Positions 34,919 to 44,136 are shown, counted from the first letter of the stretch. The stretch is 64,000 bases of DNA from Gudongella sp964575895 (GCA_964575895.1 CAZNTE010000011.1:1-64000), one strand, 5' to 3'. Translations and numbers: made by a program. The notes: generated from the sequence alone by a model not told the origin.

Positions 34919-35353
34919 ATGGACATTATCCAGGAAATCAAATCAGGTAAATTAAGTAGAAATGAATTAATAGAGGAACTGTATTGGAGTGATTTATATA
35001 GTATCACCCAAGAGAATATGTTAAAAGTAGTTGAACCTTTTCTGTTGAATTCTGGTCTAGTAGATGAGGTATCAAGTGTTCTTAAGTTATATTTAAATCC
35101 AGATGGAGCACATATTAAATTATTTGAAGATATAATCATTAAATTATACAAGAAAGATCCAATTAAGTTTATTAGGGCTACCTTAAAGGATCCTGAGGAA
35201 GGCCTAAATGTATTATATATATTTAGAAATAACGGGGTGTTTGTTGACTATAAAATTGAGATGAATAAGCTTATTGAACTTCAGAAAGATGAAAATATTA
35301 TTGATGAAATAAGATTATTTTTTAAAATGTATGATAGCTTGTGCCATACTTGA
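34919..35353 (+). CDS. small helical protein of unknown function
   Basis: This 144-residue soluble, acidic, all-helical protein belongs to no family I recognise. It has no signal, membrane helix or catalytic motif. It starts divergently from the ftsEX operon, with GAGGAGG ahead of ATG 34919, and ends at a bidirectional terminator shared with the serine operon. The presence of a good ribosome site and typical codon use support it as a real gene. Confidence 0.7.
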   Translation: MDIIQEIKSGKLSRNELIEELYWSDLYSITQENMLKVVEPFLLNSGLVDEVSSVLKLYLNPDGAHIKLFEDIIIKLYKKDPIKFIRATLKDPEEGLNVLYIFRNNGVFVDYKIEMNKLIELQKDENIIDEIRLFFKMYDSLCHT

Positions 35354-35386
35354 GTTTAGATTTATTTAAGAGTTCTTAAAAAGAAA

Positions 35387-35416
35387 ACCCAGGATAATTT
35401 TTATATTATCCTGGGT
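35387..35416. terminator. bidirectional terminator
   Basis: ACCCAGGATAAT faces ATTATCCTGGGT around a T-rich loop, with A-run on the left and T-rich sequence on the right. It ends the helical-protein gene (plus) and the serine operon (minus). Confidence 0.8.
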
Positions 35417-35422
35417 GATTTA

Positions 35423-36670
35423 TTAATCTAGTGTATGGACAAATAATCCACTTCTTAGTTTAGGTTCAAACCAAGTTGATTTAGGGGGCATTACTTCACC
35501 TGCATCAGCAATAGCCATCAAATCGTCTATACTTGTAGGGAACATTGAAAATGCAATTCTCATCCCATCAATAACCCTTGTTTCTAATTCAGCTAATCCT
35601 CTAATTCCGCCAACAAAATCAATTCTATCATTTGTTCTTGGATCGTCAATTCCAAGAAGGGGGGTTAGTACATTTTTTTGTAGTATGGAAACATCTAGTC
35701 TGTCAACTGGAGAATCTGGATCAAAGGAACCTTCCTTAGCCTTTAGCACATACCACTTATCATCAAGATACATACCAAAGGTATGCTTTTCTGTTGGTTT
35801 ATACTGGCCATCTCCATTGTATTCTTCAATTAAGAAGTTTTCTTTTAACAATTCTATAAACTCTGCTGTTGAGTATTCGTTTAGATCCCTCACCACTCTA
35901 TTGTAATCCATAATATAAAGATCTTCATCAGGGAATAGGACTGATAAGAAGAAGTTAAATTCCTCAGTTCCATCAAAGTCCTTATTAAGCTCCCTTCTCA
36001 TTAAACCAACCTTTACAGCAGATGCGGTTCTATGGTGACCATCAGCGATATATAGATAGTCTATACCTCTAAATAGAGCCACAAGTTCATCAATAACACC
36101 CTTGTCATCAATTTTCCATATAGTATGGGTTATACCATCATCGGAAGTGAAATCATATATTGGATCTTTATTATCCATCCAGTTATGAATTAGACTATTT
36201 ACGGTACTATTTTTTCTATAGGTTAGAAATATTGGACCTGTATTAGCGTTGGTATAGTCAACATGATTAATTCTATCAAGTTCTTTGTCAGCTCTTGTAA
36301 ATTCATGTTTTTTAATAATATTGTTTAGATAGTCATCGATTGAGCTAGTTCCTACTAAACCTACTTGAGATCTACCATTCATAATTTGCTTGTAGATGTA
36401 GAGACTATCCTCTTCATCTTGTATAAAAACTCCATCTTTAATCATCTTGTAAAGATTATCTCTAGCTTTTTCATAAACCTTTGTATCGTGAATATCAATA
36501 CTAGGATCTAGATCAATCTCTGATTTATCAACATGAAGGAAGGAGTAGGGATTACCTTCAACCACTGCTCTAGCCTCATTAGAATTCATAACATCATAAG
36601 GAAGGGCTGCAACCTTATCTGCTAATTCTGGTGCTGGTCTATACGCCTTAAAGGGTTTTAATACTGCCAT
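35423..36670 (-). CDS. DUF1015 family protein
   Basis: This 415-residue protein begins with AVLKPFKAYRPAPELADKVAALPYDV, the usual DUF1015 opening, and contains YIADGHHRTASAVKVGLMRR, a His-rich motif near residue 215 that is conserved in the family. DUF1015 is repeatedly found with serine-biosynthesis genes in clostridia, and here it follows serA by 10 bases. Its exact role is unknown. The ATG has TAGGAGGTA upstream. Confidence 0.88.
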   Translation of the reverse strand: MAVLKPFKAYRPAPELADKVAALPYDVMNSNEARAVVEGNPYSFLHVDKSEIDLDPSIDIHDTKVYEKARDNLYKMIKDGVFIQDEEDSLYIYKQIMNGRSQVGLVGTSSIDDYLNNIIKKHEFTRADKELDRINHVDYTNANTGPIFLTYRKNSTVNSLIHNWMDNKDPIYDFTSDDGITHTIWKIDDKGVIDELVALFRGIDYLYIADGHHRTASAVKVGLMRRELNKDFDGTEEFNFFLSVLFPDEDLYIMDYNRVVRDLNEYSTAEFIELLKENFLIEEYNGDGQYKPTEKHTFGMYLDDKWYVLKAKEGSFDPDSPVDRLDVSILQKNVLTPLLGIDDPRTNDRIDFVGGIRGLAELETRVIDGMRIAFSMFPTSIDDLMAIADAGEVMPPKSTWFEPKLRSGLFVHTLD

Positions 36671-36680
36671 TATATACCTC

Positions 36681-37589
36681 CTAGAAATTATTTTTTATAT
36701 GCTCGACGATTTCTCCACCGATTCTCTCCTGAGCCTCGCCAGTAGAACCACCGATATGAGGTGTAACTGATACCCTTGGATGATTTACCAAAGCTTCATT
36801 TTTAGTTGGCTCTACGGTAAATACATCAATTCCTGCACCTGCAAGATGATTTGTGTTTAATGCTTCCAATAAGGCATCCTCATCCACAACTCCACCTCTA
36901 GCACAGTTAATTAGATATGAACCGTTTTTCATCATATCCAACTCAGTTTTTCCAATTAGGGGAGATCCATCAGCAGTAGCTGGAGTATGAATGGAAACAA
37001 AATCAGATACTTTTAATAATTCATCCATTTCCATATACTTAAACTCAGGGTAGCCTTCCTTTGGACCACTTCTATTTGTATAAACAACCTTCATTCCTAG
37101 TAGATGAGCTCTCTTTGCAAGCTCATGTGAAATTCTTCCAAAACCTACTAATCCCAGAGTTTTATTCATTAACTCAATGCCTGCGTATTGTTTTTTATTC
37201 CATTGGCCATTTCTCATAGTTACATTGGAAATGCCAACGAATCTAGCTAGTGCAAACATGTGGGCTAGTGCCAGTTCTGCCACTGATATGCTACTGGAAT
37301 TAGGAGTATTTCTTACCATTATTCCTTTGCTCTCAGCATAATCAACATCAATGTTATCAACACCCACACCTGCTCTTATGACCATTTTTAACCTTTTTCC
37401 ATCAGCAGCTGCGTCAATTACAGGTACTCTAACCTTTGTCGCAGACCTAACTACTAATACATCATATTCTTTAACGGCTTTCTTTAGATCTTCTATTTCA
37501 TAAAATTGTTCAACCACTTCGTGTCCTAGTTCTCTAAGTTCATCTATAGCTGATTTATCCATTCCATCAGTAGCTAAAATTTTTACCAT
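36681..37589 (-). CDS. serA: D-3-phosphoglycerate dehydrogenase (short type)
   Basis: This 302-residue D-2-hydroxyacid dehydrogenase has a Rossmann motif (LGLVGFGRISHELAKRAHLLG), catalytic Arg in NCARGGVVDE, Glu in VEPTKNEAL and His in TPHIGGST. It lacks the C-terminal ACT regulatory domain of long SerA forms, so serine feedback by that route is absent. Context between a class-V aminotransferase and DUF1015 fits the first step of serine synthesis. It follows the aminotransferase by 12 bases. Confidence 0.88.
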   Translation of the reverse strand: MVKILATDGMDKSAIDELRELGHEVVEQFYEIEDLKKAVKEYDVLVVRSATKVRVPVIDAAADGKRLKMVIRAGVGVDNIDVDYAESKGIMVRNTPNSSSISVAELALAHMFALARFVGISNVTMRNGQWNKKQYAGIELMNKTLGLVGFGRISHELAKRAHLLGMKVVYTNRSGPKEGYPEFKYMEMDELLKVSDFVSIHTPATADGSPLIGKTELDMMKNGSYLINCARGGVVDEDALLEALNTNHLAGAGIDVFTVEPTKNEALVNHPRVSVTPHIGGSTGEAQERIGGEIVEHIKNNF

Positions 37590-37601
37590 ATTATCACCTC
37601 A

Positions 37602-38678
37602 CTATAATCCAAGAATATCGTCTATAGTTGAAATTAGTTCTTTAACTTCATCTAAAGTATAATCAGCCATATGAGATATTCTAAAAGTTACATCTTTTAA
37701 GTCCCCATAACCATTAGAGATCATAAAGCCTCTTTCTCCTAGCTTCTTGTTTAAATCTCCTACACTAATTTCTCTTGTATTCCTTATTGTAGTAAGAGTT
37801 TGTGATAGATATTTCTCATCTTTTACCAGTAAATCAAAATTCATTCTTCCCCAAGCTCTGACATACTCAGCCATTTCCTTATGTCGAGCAAATCTATTTT
37901 CCAATCCTTCCTCCATGATTCTATCAAGTTGATAATCTAGAGCAAACATATGAGGTAGAGAAGGAGTGGATGGATACTGATGATCCTTTTTCTTTATGGT
38001 ATCGTAAAGATCCACAATATCAAGGTATAAACCTCTAAATTCAACCTGTCTGCCAGCTTCAATAGCTCTTTCACTAACAGAACATATAGCCATTCCAGCT
38101 GGTAAGCCTAAAGCTTTTTGAGTTGAAGTGATGTTAACATCAATTCCCCAGGCGTCAGTTTCAATCTTTACACCTGCCATTGAGCTTACACTATCAACTA
38201 GGAATAAGATATCTGGGTATTTTTCCTTTAACATGGCTCCAATATCACCAACAGGATTCATTATACCAGCAGATGTTTCGTTATGAGTTACTGTGATAAC
38301 ATCATAATTGCCAGAAGATAAGACTTCATCTACCATTTCTGGAGTTGTTGGATATCCAGGTTCTGATCTAAAAATGTCAGCTGGGACATTATTTGCCTTA
38401 GCCATCTTAAACCATCTATCCCCAAAAGCACCAACAGAAAACACAGCTGCTCTTTTCTTTGTAAAGGATCTAATAGCGCCTTCCATTAGCCCACTACCAG
38501 ATGTTGTGGATAGAATTATTTGGTTGTTTGTGTAGAAAACCTTTTGTAACTTTTCGGAAATACTTCTTTGTAGTGCAGATGCTTCTTTGGTTCTGTGTCC
38601 AATTTGTTGAGTAGCCAACTTTTGTAAAACATCCTCTCTAACATCAACAGGTCCAGGTATAAATAGTTTTTTATGCAT
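37602..38678 (-). CDS. class-V aminotransferase, probable phosphoserine/serine-glyoxylate type
   Basis: This 358-residue PLP enzyme of the AGXT-like class V group has an opening LFIPGPVDVREDVLQ, the cofactor region STTSGSGLMEGAIRS, Asp in FLVDSVSSMAGV and the Schiff-base Lys in TSTQKALGLPAG. It is the first gene of a three-gene operon with serA and DUF1015, where such proteins take the place of SerC. Serine-pyruvate or alanine-glyoxylate activity is also possible. GGAGGG precedes the ATG; a possible -10 (TATAAT, plus 38731-38736) lies upstream. Confidence 0.86.
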   Translation of the reverse strand: MHKKLFIPGPVDVREDVLQKLATQQIGHRTKEASALQRSISEKLQKVFYTNNQIILSTTSGSGLMEGAIRSFTKKRAAVFSVGAFGDRWFKMAKANNVPADIFRSEPGYPTTPEMVDEVLSSGNYDVITVTHNETSAGIMNPVGDIGAMLKEKYPDILFLVDSVSSMAGVKIETDAWGIDVNITSTQKALGLPAGMAICSVSERAIEAGRQVEFRGLYLDIVDLYDTIKKKDHQYPSTPSLPHMFALDYQLDRIMEEGLENRFARHKEMAEYVRAWGRMNFDLLVKDEKYLSQTLTTIRNTREISVGDLNKKLGERGFMISNGYGDLKDVTFRISHMADYTLDEVKELISTIDDILGL

Positions 38679-38810
38679 ATATTTCCCTCCTAAATATCAT
38701 TTGGTAGTTATTTACCCTAAATGGGACTATATTATACCTAGTCTATTAAAAAATATAAAATTAAACGAATTTCTAGACTATATTAAAATGTTAGTTTTAA
38801 GATTATAGGG

Positions 38811-38816
38811 TATAAT
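38811..38816 (+). promoter_or_regulatory. -10 element of the fba promoter
   Basis: A perfect TATAAT lies 40 bases upstream of the aldolase start. The -35 is not convincing. The same divergent region (38679-38855) serves the serine operon on the other strand. Confidence 0.45.
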
Positions 38817-38855
38817 AACCAATATGAGATAAATAATCAAAAAGGGGAGATAAAT

Positions 38856-39791
38856 ATGGCACTAGTAACTTCAAAAGAACTATTTAGAAAAGCCCAAGAA
38901 GGTGGTTACGCAATTGGAGCCTTTAATGTTAACAACATGGAAATTATCCAGGGTATAGTGGATGCAGCTAAGGAAGAAAATTCTGCGCTTATACTTCAGG
39001 TATCAGCAGGAGCTAGGAAATATGCAAATTCTATATACTTAAAAAAATTAGTTGAAGCAGCAATAGAAGACAGTGGGTTAGACATTGTGCTTCATTTGGA
39101 TCATGGCGAAGATTTAGATATAGTTAAGAAATGTATTGATGATGGATTTACATCAGTAATGATAGATGCATCACATCATTCCTTTGAAGAAAATATTAGA
39201 ATAACAAAAGAAGTTGTAGACTACGCTCATGAAAGAGGAGTGGTAGTAGAGGCAGAACTGGGAAGATTAGCAGGAGTAGAGGATGCAGTAAGTGTAAGCA
39301 AGGAAGATGCAACATATACAGATCCCGATCAGGCTGTAGAGTTTGTTGAAAGAACTGGAATAGATTCATTAGCAATAGCTATTGGGACCAGTCATGGAGC
39401 CTATAAATTTAAGGGAGAACCTAAACTAGATTTTGAAAGATTGGAAATAATAGGCAAGAAGATGCCAAATACACCATTGGTTTTACATGGTGCCTCAACA
39501 GTATTGCCTGAATTTGTAGCTTTGTGCAACAAATTTGGCGGGAATATACCAGGAGCTCAAGGAGTACCAGAAGAGATGTTAAGAAGAGCTGCTTCCATGA
39601 ATGTTGCCAAAATAAATATAGATACTGATTTAAGATTGGCTATGACAGCAGCAATTAGACAGTTCTTAGCAGAAAATCCATCAGAATTTGATCCAAGAAA
39701 GTACCTAGGGCCAGCAAGAACTGCCATTAAGGGCATGGTTAAACATAAAATAAAGAATGTATTAGGATCCAGTGGATCAAACTTAAGATAA
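38856..39791 (+). CDS. fba: class II fructose-bisphosphate aldolase
   Basis: This 311-residue zinc aldolase of glycolysis and gluconeogenesis splits fructose-1,6-bisphosphate. Metal and catalytic residues are visible: HLDHGED (Asp and His), VEAELGRLAG (Glu), GTSHGAYK (His), LVLHGAST (His) and NIDTDLRLAM for phosphate binding. AGGGGAG precedes ATG 38856. It is divergent from the serine operon and ends in a strong terminator. Confidence 0.95.
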   Translation: MALVTSKELFRKAQEGGYAIGAFNVNNMEIIQGIVDAAKEENSALILQVSAGARKYANSIYLKKLVEAAIEDSGLDIVLHLDHGEDLDIVKKCIDDGFTSVMIDASHHSFEENIRITKEVVDYAHERGVVVEAELGRLAGVEDAVSVSKEDATYTDPDQAVEFVERTGIDSLAIAIGTSHGAYKFKGEPKLDFERLEIIGKKMPNTPLVLHGASTVLPEFVALCNKFGGNIPGAQGVPEEMLRRAASMNVAKINIDTDLRLAMTAAIRQFLAENPSEFDPRKYLGPARTAIKGMVKHKIKNVLGSSGSNLR

Positions 39792-39816
39792 GAGGGTTAT
39801 CCCTCTTTTCTTTTTT
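39791..39816 (+). terminator. rho-independent terminator
   Basis: AGAGGG faces CCCTCT around TTAT, then a T-rich run of about ten bases. It ends fba and overlaps the ribosome-site region of the next gene. Confidence 0.8.
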
Positions 39817-39829
39817 GGAGGGGATATTT

Positions 39830-40201
39830 ATGGATAGTTTTCCAGATATAGATAGAGTACATGAAATATTAGATAATATAGCAGAAAAGCTTCCCAAAGA
39901 ATTTTTTCAAAAACTCAATGAAGGCGTAGTCTTATTACCAGGATATAAACTCCACAAATTAAGTAGAGAAGACAAAAAACTTTATATACTGGGAGAATAT
40001 AGAAAAAGTATAACTGGGAGTCATATAAGGATATACTACGGTTCCTATAGGAGGGTATTTGATGGTATAGGAGAAGATAAATTAGTTGAAAGACTGGAAG
40101 AGACATTACTTCACGAGTTTACACATCATCTAGAAACCCTAGCTGGAGAGAGAGGCTTGATTATAAAGGACCAGGAGCAAATTAAAAAATATTTAGAATA
40201 A
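39830..40201 (+). CDS. small zincin-type metallopeptidase family protein
   Basis: This 123-residue protein has a single HEFTHHLE motif (HExxH plus a third ligand candidate) near residue 95 and IRIYYGSYRR before it, as in the minimal metallopeptidase family (Zincin_1 type). It is cytoplasmic. ATG 39830 has GGAGGGG about 7 bases upstream; an in-frame TTG at 39815 overlaps that site. Native substrates of this family are not known to me. Confidence 0.75.
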   Translation: MDSFPDIDRVHEILDNIAEKLPKEFFQKLNEGVVLLPGYKLHKLSREDKKLYILGEYRKSITGSHIRIYYGSYRRVFDGIGEDKLVERLEETLLHEFTHHLETLAGERGLIIKDQEQIKKYLE

Positions 40202-40270
40202 TATTTACAATGTGAGCATTGAAACAAACGTTTTCTCAAAAAACAGCTAAAAAATAAAGAAAAATTAGGG

Positions 40271-40299
40271 TTGACTTTAAAATGTCTAAGTGTTATATT
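40271..40299 (+). promoter_or_regulatory. sigma-A promoter of the T-box operon
   Basis: TTGACT (40271-40276), 17 bases, TATATT (40294-40299), about 25 bases before the T-box leader begins. Confidence 0.75.
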
Positions 40300-40324
40300 C
40301 TTATCTAAGTTGAATATGACGTAG

Positions 40325-40598
40325 AAAAGAAGAGTAGGCATGTGAATACTTTTACAGAGAGCTCCCACTAGGTGAAAGGGGGTAAAGGATAGCAAGCTAA
40401 ATATGGTCTTTGAGTCTAGTTATCGAATCCAGGTGGGTTGAGATAATTACGTGAGCACACGTTATAGTGCCAGGGTATTAATGGATTAGATTCCAGCGTA
40501 CCTATTAAGGTGTAAACTGTGAAGTTTACATAAACTCAGGGTGGTACCACGATGCTTTCGTCCCTTTGCATATGCAAAGAGACGAGAGCTTTTTTTAT
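40325..40598 (+). promoter_or_regulatory. T-box riboswitch, methionine specifier (AUG)
   Basis: The core T-box AGGGTGGTACCACG is at 40538-40551, followed by a terminator hairpin (CTTTCGTCCCTTTGCA facing TGCAAAGAGACGAGAG, then seven T, to about 40598). Stem I is recognisable from AAGAGTA (about 40330), the distal GGTGAAAG loop and the closing TCTTTGAGTC. Aligning the specifier loop with glyQS-type leaders puts ATG at 40403-40405 as the codon read by tRNA, followed by a purine. Uncharged tRNA-Met would favour the antiterminator. The UGGU bulge pairs with ACCA, which fits tRNA-Met. The downstream genes form a methionine-type transporter. Confidence 0.92.
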
Positions 40599-40620
40599 TT
40601 TCAAGAAAAGAGGTGATAAA

Positions 40621-41664
40621 TTGATTGAATTAGTGAATGTATCAAAGGAGTATTATAGCAAGGATAAAAGAATTATAGCCTTGGATAATGTTAGCTTAAG
40701 AGTTTCAAAAGGTGAAATCCACGGAGTCATAGGGTATTCAGGAGCTGGGAAAAGTACACTGATAAGATGTATAAATCTTTTAGAAAAACCTGATAGAGGT
40801 GAAGTTTTATACAATAATGAAAATTTAACTCTTCTTGGAGAAAAGGATTTAAGAAATAGAAGAAAGAAGATAGGGATGATATTTCAACATTTTAATCTTT
40901 TGCCTTCGAGAAATGTATATGAGAATATCGCATATCCATTAAAAAAAGAAAACCTATCAAAGGAGCTAGAAAGAAAAAAAATCAAAGAACTTCTAGAATT
41001 GGTAGAACTAGAAGATAAGGAATTGGCATATCCATCCCAACTAAGTGGTGGACAGAAGCAAAGAGTTGCCATAGCAAGAGCATTGGCAAACAATCCAGAA
41101 GTGTTGCTATGTGATGAAGCTACTTCAGCTTTAGATCCTAAGACCACAAAATCAATTCTAGGACTTCTTAAGAGACTAAGAGATGATTTAGACTTAACTA
41201 TTATTCTAATAACCCATGAAATGGAGGTAATAAAGGAAATTTGCAACAAGGTTTCAATTATGGAAAAAGGTAAAATAGTGGAACAAAATGATATCGTCAG
41301 CATATTCAGTAATACTGAATGTGATGCAACAAAAGAGTTTATAGAATCAACCTCTAATATTGCCAAACTGGAAGAGATATTGGAAAGTGATAGAAACATA
41401 TTTGGATTGCGTGCAGGTGATGTATTGGTAAAGGTTCAGTATGTTGGTGAATTGGCAAATGAAGGGATACTATCTCAGGCTTCAAGAAAATTTCAGATAG
41501 AGATATCAGTTATTTTCGGAAACTTTGATGTAATTGGAAATGTTCCATTGGGTGAGCTAATAGTATTTTTTAGAGGGGATGGTCCTCAAATAGAAAAAGG
41601 ATTAAATTATTTTAAAGAAAAAGGTTTAAAGATTGAAATAATAAAAAGAATGGGAGAGATATAA
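40621..41664 (+). CDS. metN: methionine ABC transporter ATP-binding protein
   Basis: This 347-residue ABC ATPase has Walker A GYSGAGKST, signature LSGGQKQRVAIARA and Walker B VLLCDEATSALD. It also carries the C-terminal NIL ligand-binding domain (about 270-347) typical of MetN, which lets intracellular methionine inhibit transport. It starts at TTG 40621 with GAGGTG 5 bases upstream; the apparent longer frame from 40552 is T-box RNA. MetQ begins immediately after its stop. The Met T-box controls it. Confidence 0.93.
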   Translation: MIELVNVSKEYYSKDKRIIALDNVSLRVSKGEIHGVIGYSGAGKSTLIRCINLLEKPDRGEVLYNNENLTLLGEKDLRNRRKKIGMIFQHFNLLPSRNVYENIAYPLKKENLSKELERKKIKELLELVELEDKELAYPSQLSGGQKQRVAIARALANNPEVLLCDEATSALDPKTTKSILGLLKRLRDDLDLTIILITHEMEVIKEICNKVSIMEKGKIVEQNDIVSIFSNTECDATKEFIESTSNIAKLEEILESDRNIFGLRAGDVLVKVQYVGELANEGILSQASRKFQIEISVIFGNFDVIGNVPLGELIVFFRGDGPQIEKGLNYFKEKGLKIEIIKRMGEI

Positions 41665-42489
41665 ATGAAAAAGAGAGTATATTTTGTATTATTAATTTTA
41701 GCGCTGATATTACTAACCGGTTGTGGTAGCGAAGAGGAGGTTAATTCTGAGCTTGTAGTGGTTAAGGTGGGTCTAGTTGGAGAGATGACTGAAATGTGGG
41801 AACCAGTCCAAGAAAACTTGAATGATGACAATATAAAGATTGAAATTGTAAAATTTGCTGATTATACACTGCCAAATCAAGCTTTAGCAGATGGAGAAAT
41901 TGATCTAAATGCCTTTCAACATGTGGCTTTTCTTAATAATGAAGTTAATTCTAAGAACTTAAAATTAGTTCCAATTGGAAATACCATTATTGCACCATTG
42001 AATCTTTATTCAAAGAATATTGAAGATATTTCTCAGTTAAAGGATGGAGACAAAATTGCAATACCAAATGATCTTACTAATGGAGGAAGAGGTTTAAAAG
42101 TGTTAGAGAGTGCTGGTATTATAAAGGTGGATGAATCTAAGGGTTATGTACCATCAGTAACGGATATTATTGAGAATCCTCTTAACATAGAATTCATTGA
42201 AGTTGAAGCGTCAAATATACCATCACTTCTACCAGATGTTGCCGCTGCCATAATAAATGGTAACCATGCCCATGACTATGGATTGAGTCCAGAAGATGAT
42301 GCCATTTATTCCATACCAGTAGACGAAATAAAACCAGATAATCCTTATATAAATATAATTGTAGCCAGAGAAGAAGATAAGGATAATGAAATATATCTTA
42401 AAATTGTAGAAGCTTATAACCAACCCAATGTAGCAAAGGTAATAAATGATACTTACGGAGGATTATACGTACCTGCATGGGGAAATTAG
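41665..42489 (+). CDS. metQ: NLPA/MetQ-family substrate-binding lipoprotein
   Basis: This 274-residue lipoprotein has a signal with lipobox LTGCG (Cys about 19), then the MetQ fold: KVGLVGEMTEMWEPV, FADYTLPNQALADGEIDLNAFQH, GDKIAIPNDLTNGGRGL and IINGNHAHDYGLSP. It binds methionine or a related amino acid outside the cell. Binding motifs match MetQ but the exact ligand, which could include a methionine derivative, is not proven. The ATG lies directly after the metN stop. Confidence 0.92.
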   Translation: MKKRVYFVLLILALILLTGCGSEEEVNSELVVVKVGLVGEMTEMWEPVQENLNDDNIKIEIVKFADYTLPNQALADGEIDLNAFQHVAFLNNEVNSKNLKLVPIGNTIIAPLNLYSKNIEDISQLKDGDKIAIPNDLTNGGRGLKVLESAGIIKVDESKGYVPSVTDIIENPLNIEFIEVEASNIPSLLPDVAAAIINGNHAHDYGLSPEDDAIYSIPVDEIKPDNPYINIIVAREEDKDNEIYLKIVEAYNQPNVAKVINDTYGGLYVPAWGN

Positions 42490-42501
42490 GAGGTTGATGA
42501 T

Positions 42502-43455
42502 ATGACTATTAAAACAAGAAAGATAGGAATATTAGGGGTAGGTAATGTGGGGTCACATTGTGCATATACCTTAGCCTTAAATGGACAAGTTGATGACTTG
42601 GTGTTGGTAGATGTAAAGAGAGAAAAATCCTTAGGAGAAGCCTTGGATTTGAAGGATTCTATTAATTTTCTTCCTCATAACATAAATGTCACTGTAGGAG
42701 AAGAAGTTGACTTAGTTGATACTGACATACTAATAATAAGTGCTGGACCACTACCCAAGTTAGATCAAAGCAGATTGGATACTTTGGGGGATACATTAGA
42801 TGCAATAGGCTCATCTATTGACAATATTATTAAATTAGGATTCCATGGGATAATACTAAGTATTTCAAATCCAGCAGATGTAGTAGCAGATCATATTCTA
42901 AAAAGAACTGGACTTGATAGAAGGAGGGTTTTCTCTACAGGTACTTCCCTTGATTCGGCAAGACTTAAAAGAATACTGGCAAGAGAATTAAAAATTGCAT
43001 ATAAATCAATTAATGCATTTTCAATGGGAGAACATGGTGGAAGCCAAATTGTTCCATGGAGTATCGTTAATGTTGGGAATGTACCTGTTAAAGAGTTTGC
43101 TCTAAAAAAAGGGATAGAGTTGGACTTTGATAAGGTTTTAGAAGAGACAAGGTTTGCAGGGTATGATGTCTTAAGGGGAAAGGGCTCAACAGAGTTTGGA
43201 ATAAGTTCAGCCTGCTGTGATATTGTAAAGGCAATTTTGCATGATGAAAAAAGAATTATAACCCTTTCTACACTATTATCTGGTGAGTTCAATCAGGAAG
43301 GTGTTTTCGCCAGTGTACCCTGCATAATGGGGAAGAATGGAGTTGAAGAAATATTAACTCCTAGATTAACAGATCAGGAACTTTTTGGATTTCAAAAATC
43401 CTGTGATGTAATACGAGATTTTATAAAGATTGCTGATTCTTATTTGGAGGTTTAA
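42502..43455 (+). CDS. L-2-hydroxyacid dehydrogenase of the lactate/malate dehydrogenase family
   Basis: This 317-residue NAD-dependent dehydrogenase has the GILGVGNVGSHCAYTLAL nucleotide fold, catalytic His178 in MGEHGGSQIV and substrate-binding Arg candidates in SLDSARLKR. The specificity loop after ISAGPL (about 100-106) lacks both the Gln of lactate and the Arg of malate dehydrogenase, so a bulkier 2-oxoacid is likely, as in L-2-hydroxyisocaproate dehydrogenase. It is inserted between metQ and metI in the Met T-box operon. This suggests reduction of the 2-oxoacid from methionine (or another imported amino acid). GGAGG precedes the ATG. Confidence 0.82.
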   Translation: MTIKTRKIGILGVGNVGSHCAYTLALNGQVDDLVLVDVKREKSLGEALDLKDSINFLPHNINVTVGEEVDLVDTDILIISAGPLPKLDQSRLDTLGDTLDAIGSSIDNIIKLGFHGIILSISNPADVVADHILKRTGLDRRRVFSTGTSLDSARLKRILARELKIAYKSINAFSMGEHGGSQIVPWSIVNVGNVPVKEFALKKGIELDFDKVLEETRFAGYDVLRGKGSTEFGISSACCDIVKAILHDEKRIITLSTLLSGEFNQEGVFASVPCIMGKNGVEEILTPRLTDQELFGFQKSCDVIRDFIKIADSYLEV

Positions 43456-43458
43456 AGA

Positions 43459-44136
43459 ATGGACATATTGACTAAGTTGTTTCCAAATGTAATGGATAGG
43501 TTGCCAGAATTTTTTAATAGTATTAATCAAACCTTATACATGGTTATAATATCTGGTTTGTTTGCCTTTTCGGCAGGTTTAGTACTTGGGGTATTGCTGG
43601 TAGTTACTAAAAAAGAAGGCATTTTAGAAAATGCCTTCATAAATACCATCTTAGATAAAGTTATAAATGTATTTAGAATTATACCTTTTGTAATTCTCTT
43701 AGCTGCCTTGATACCACTTACACGAATGATAATGGGAACAGCAATAGGAACAAAAGGAGCTATAATTCCCCTTATTATAGGTACTATACCATTCTTTTCG
43801 AGACAAGTTGAAAGCGCTCTATCAGAATTAAGCAGTGGCTTGATTGAAGCAGCTCAATCCATGGGAAGCGGACCCTTAGATATAATAATTAGAGTTTACT
43901 TACGAGAGAGCATTCCAGCACTTATTAGAGCAATTACAATTACAACTATAAGTTTAATTGGATTAACAGCCATGGCTGGGGCTGTAGGTGGTGGTGGTCT
44001 TGGTGACTTTGCCCTACGATATGGCCATCAGAGAAACCAAGTAGATGCCACTTATGCAACGGTTTTAGTATTGGTAGTTATAGTTACACTTATTCAGATG
44101 ATTAGCAATTACCTGATTAGGAAAACTACTCATTAA
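43459..44136 (+). CDS. metI: methionine ABC transporter permease
   Basis: This 225-residue membrane protein has about five helices and the inner-membrane coupling motif EAAQSMGSGPLDIIIRVYL. It completes the MetN-MetQ-MetI importer, although the dehydrogenase gene separates it from metQ. It starts 3 bases after the dehydrogenase stop with TTGGAGG upstream. Its last 11 bases overlap the 3' end of the convergent aminotransferase gene, and there is no terminator between them. Confidence 0.92.
   Translation: MDILTKLFPNVMDRLPEFFNSINQTLYMVIISGLFAFSAGLVLGVLLVVTKKEGILENAFINTILDKVINVFRIIPFVILLAALIPLTRMIMGTAIGTKGAIIPLIIGTIPFFSRQVESALSELSSGLIEAAQSMGSGPLDIIIRVYLRESIPALIRAITITTISLIGLTAMAGAVGGGGLGDFALRYGHQRNQVDATYATVLVLVVIVTLIQMISNYLIRKTTH

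Noticed and set aside
40552..40620. Longer N-terminus for metN beginning in the T-box region
   Set aside because: These bases form the T-box terminator hairpin; the ribosome site fits TTG 40621.
40884..41399. 171-codon minus-strand frame opposite metN
   Set aside because: Ser/Leu/Phe-rich shadow of the ABC ATPase with no ribosome site.
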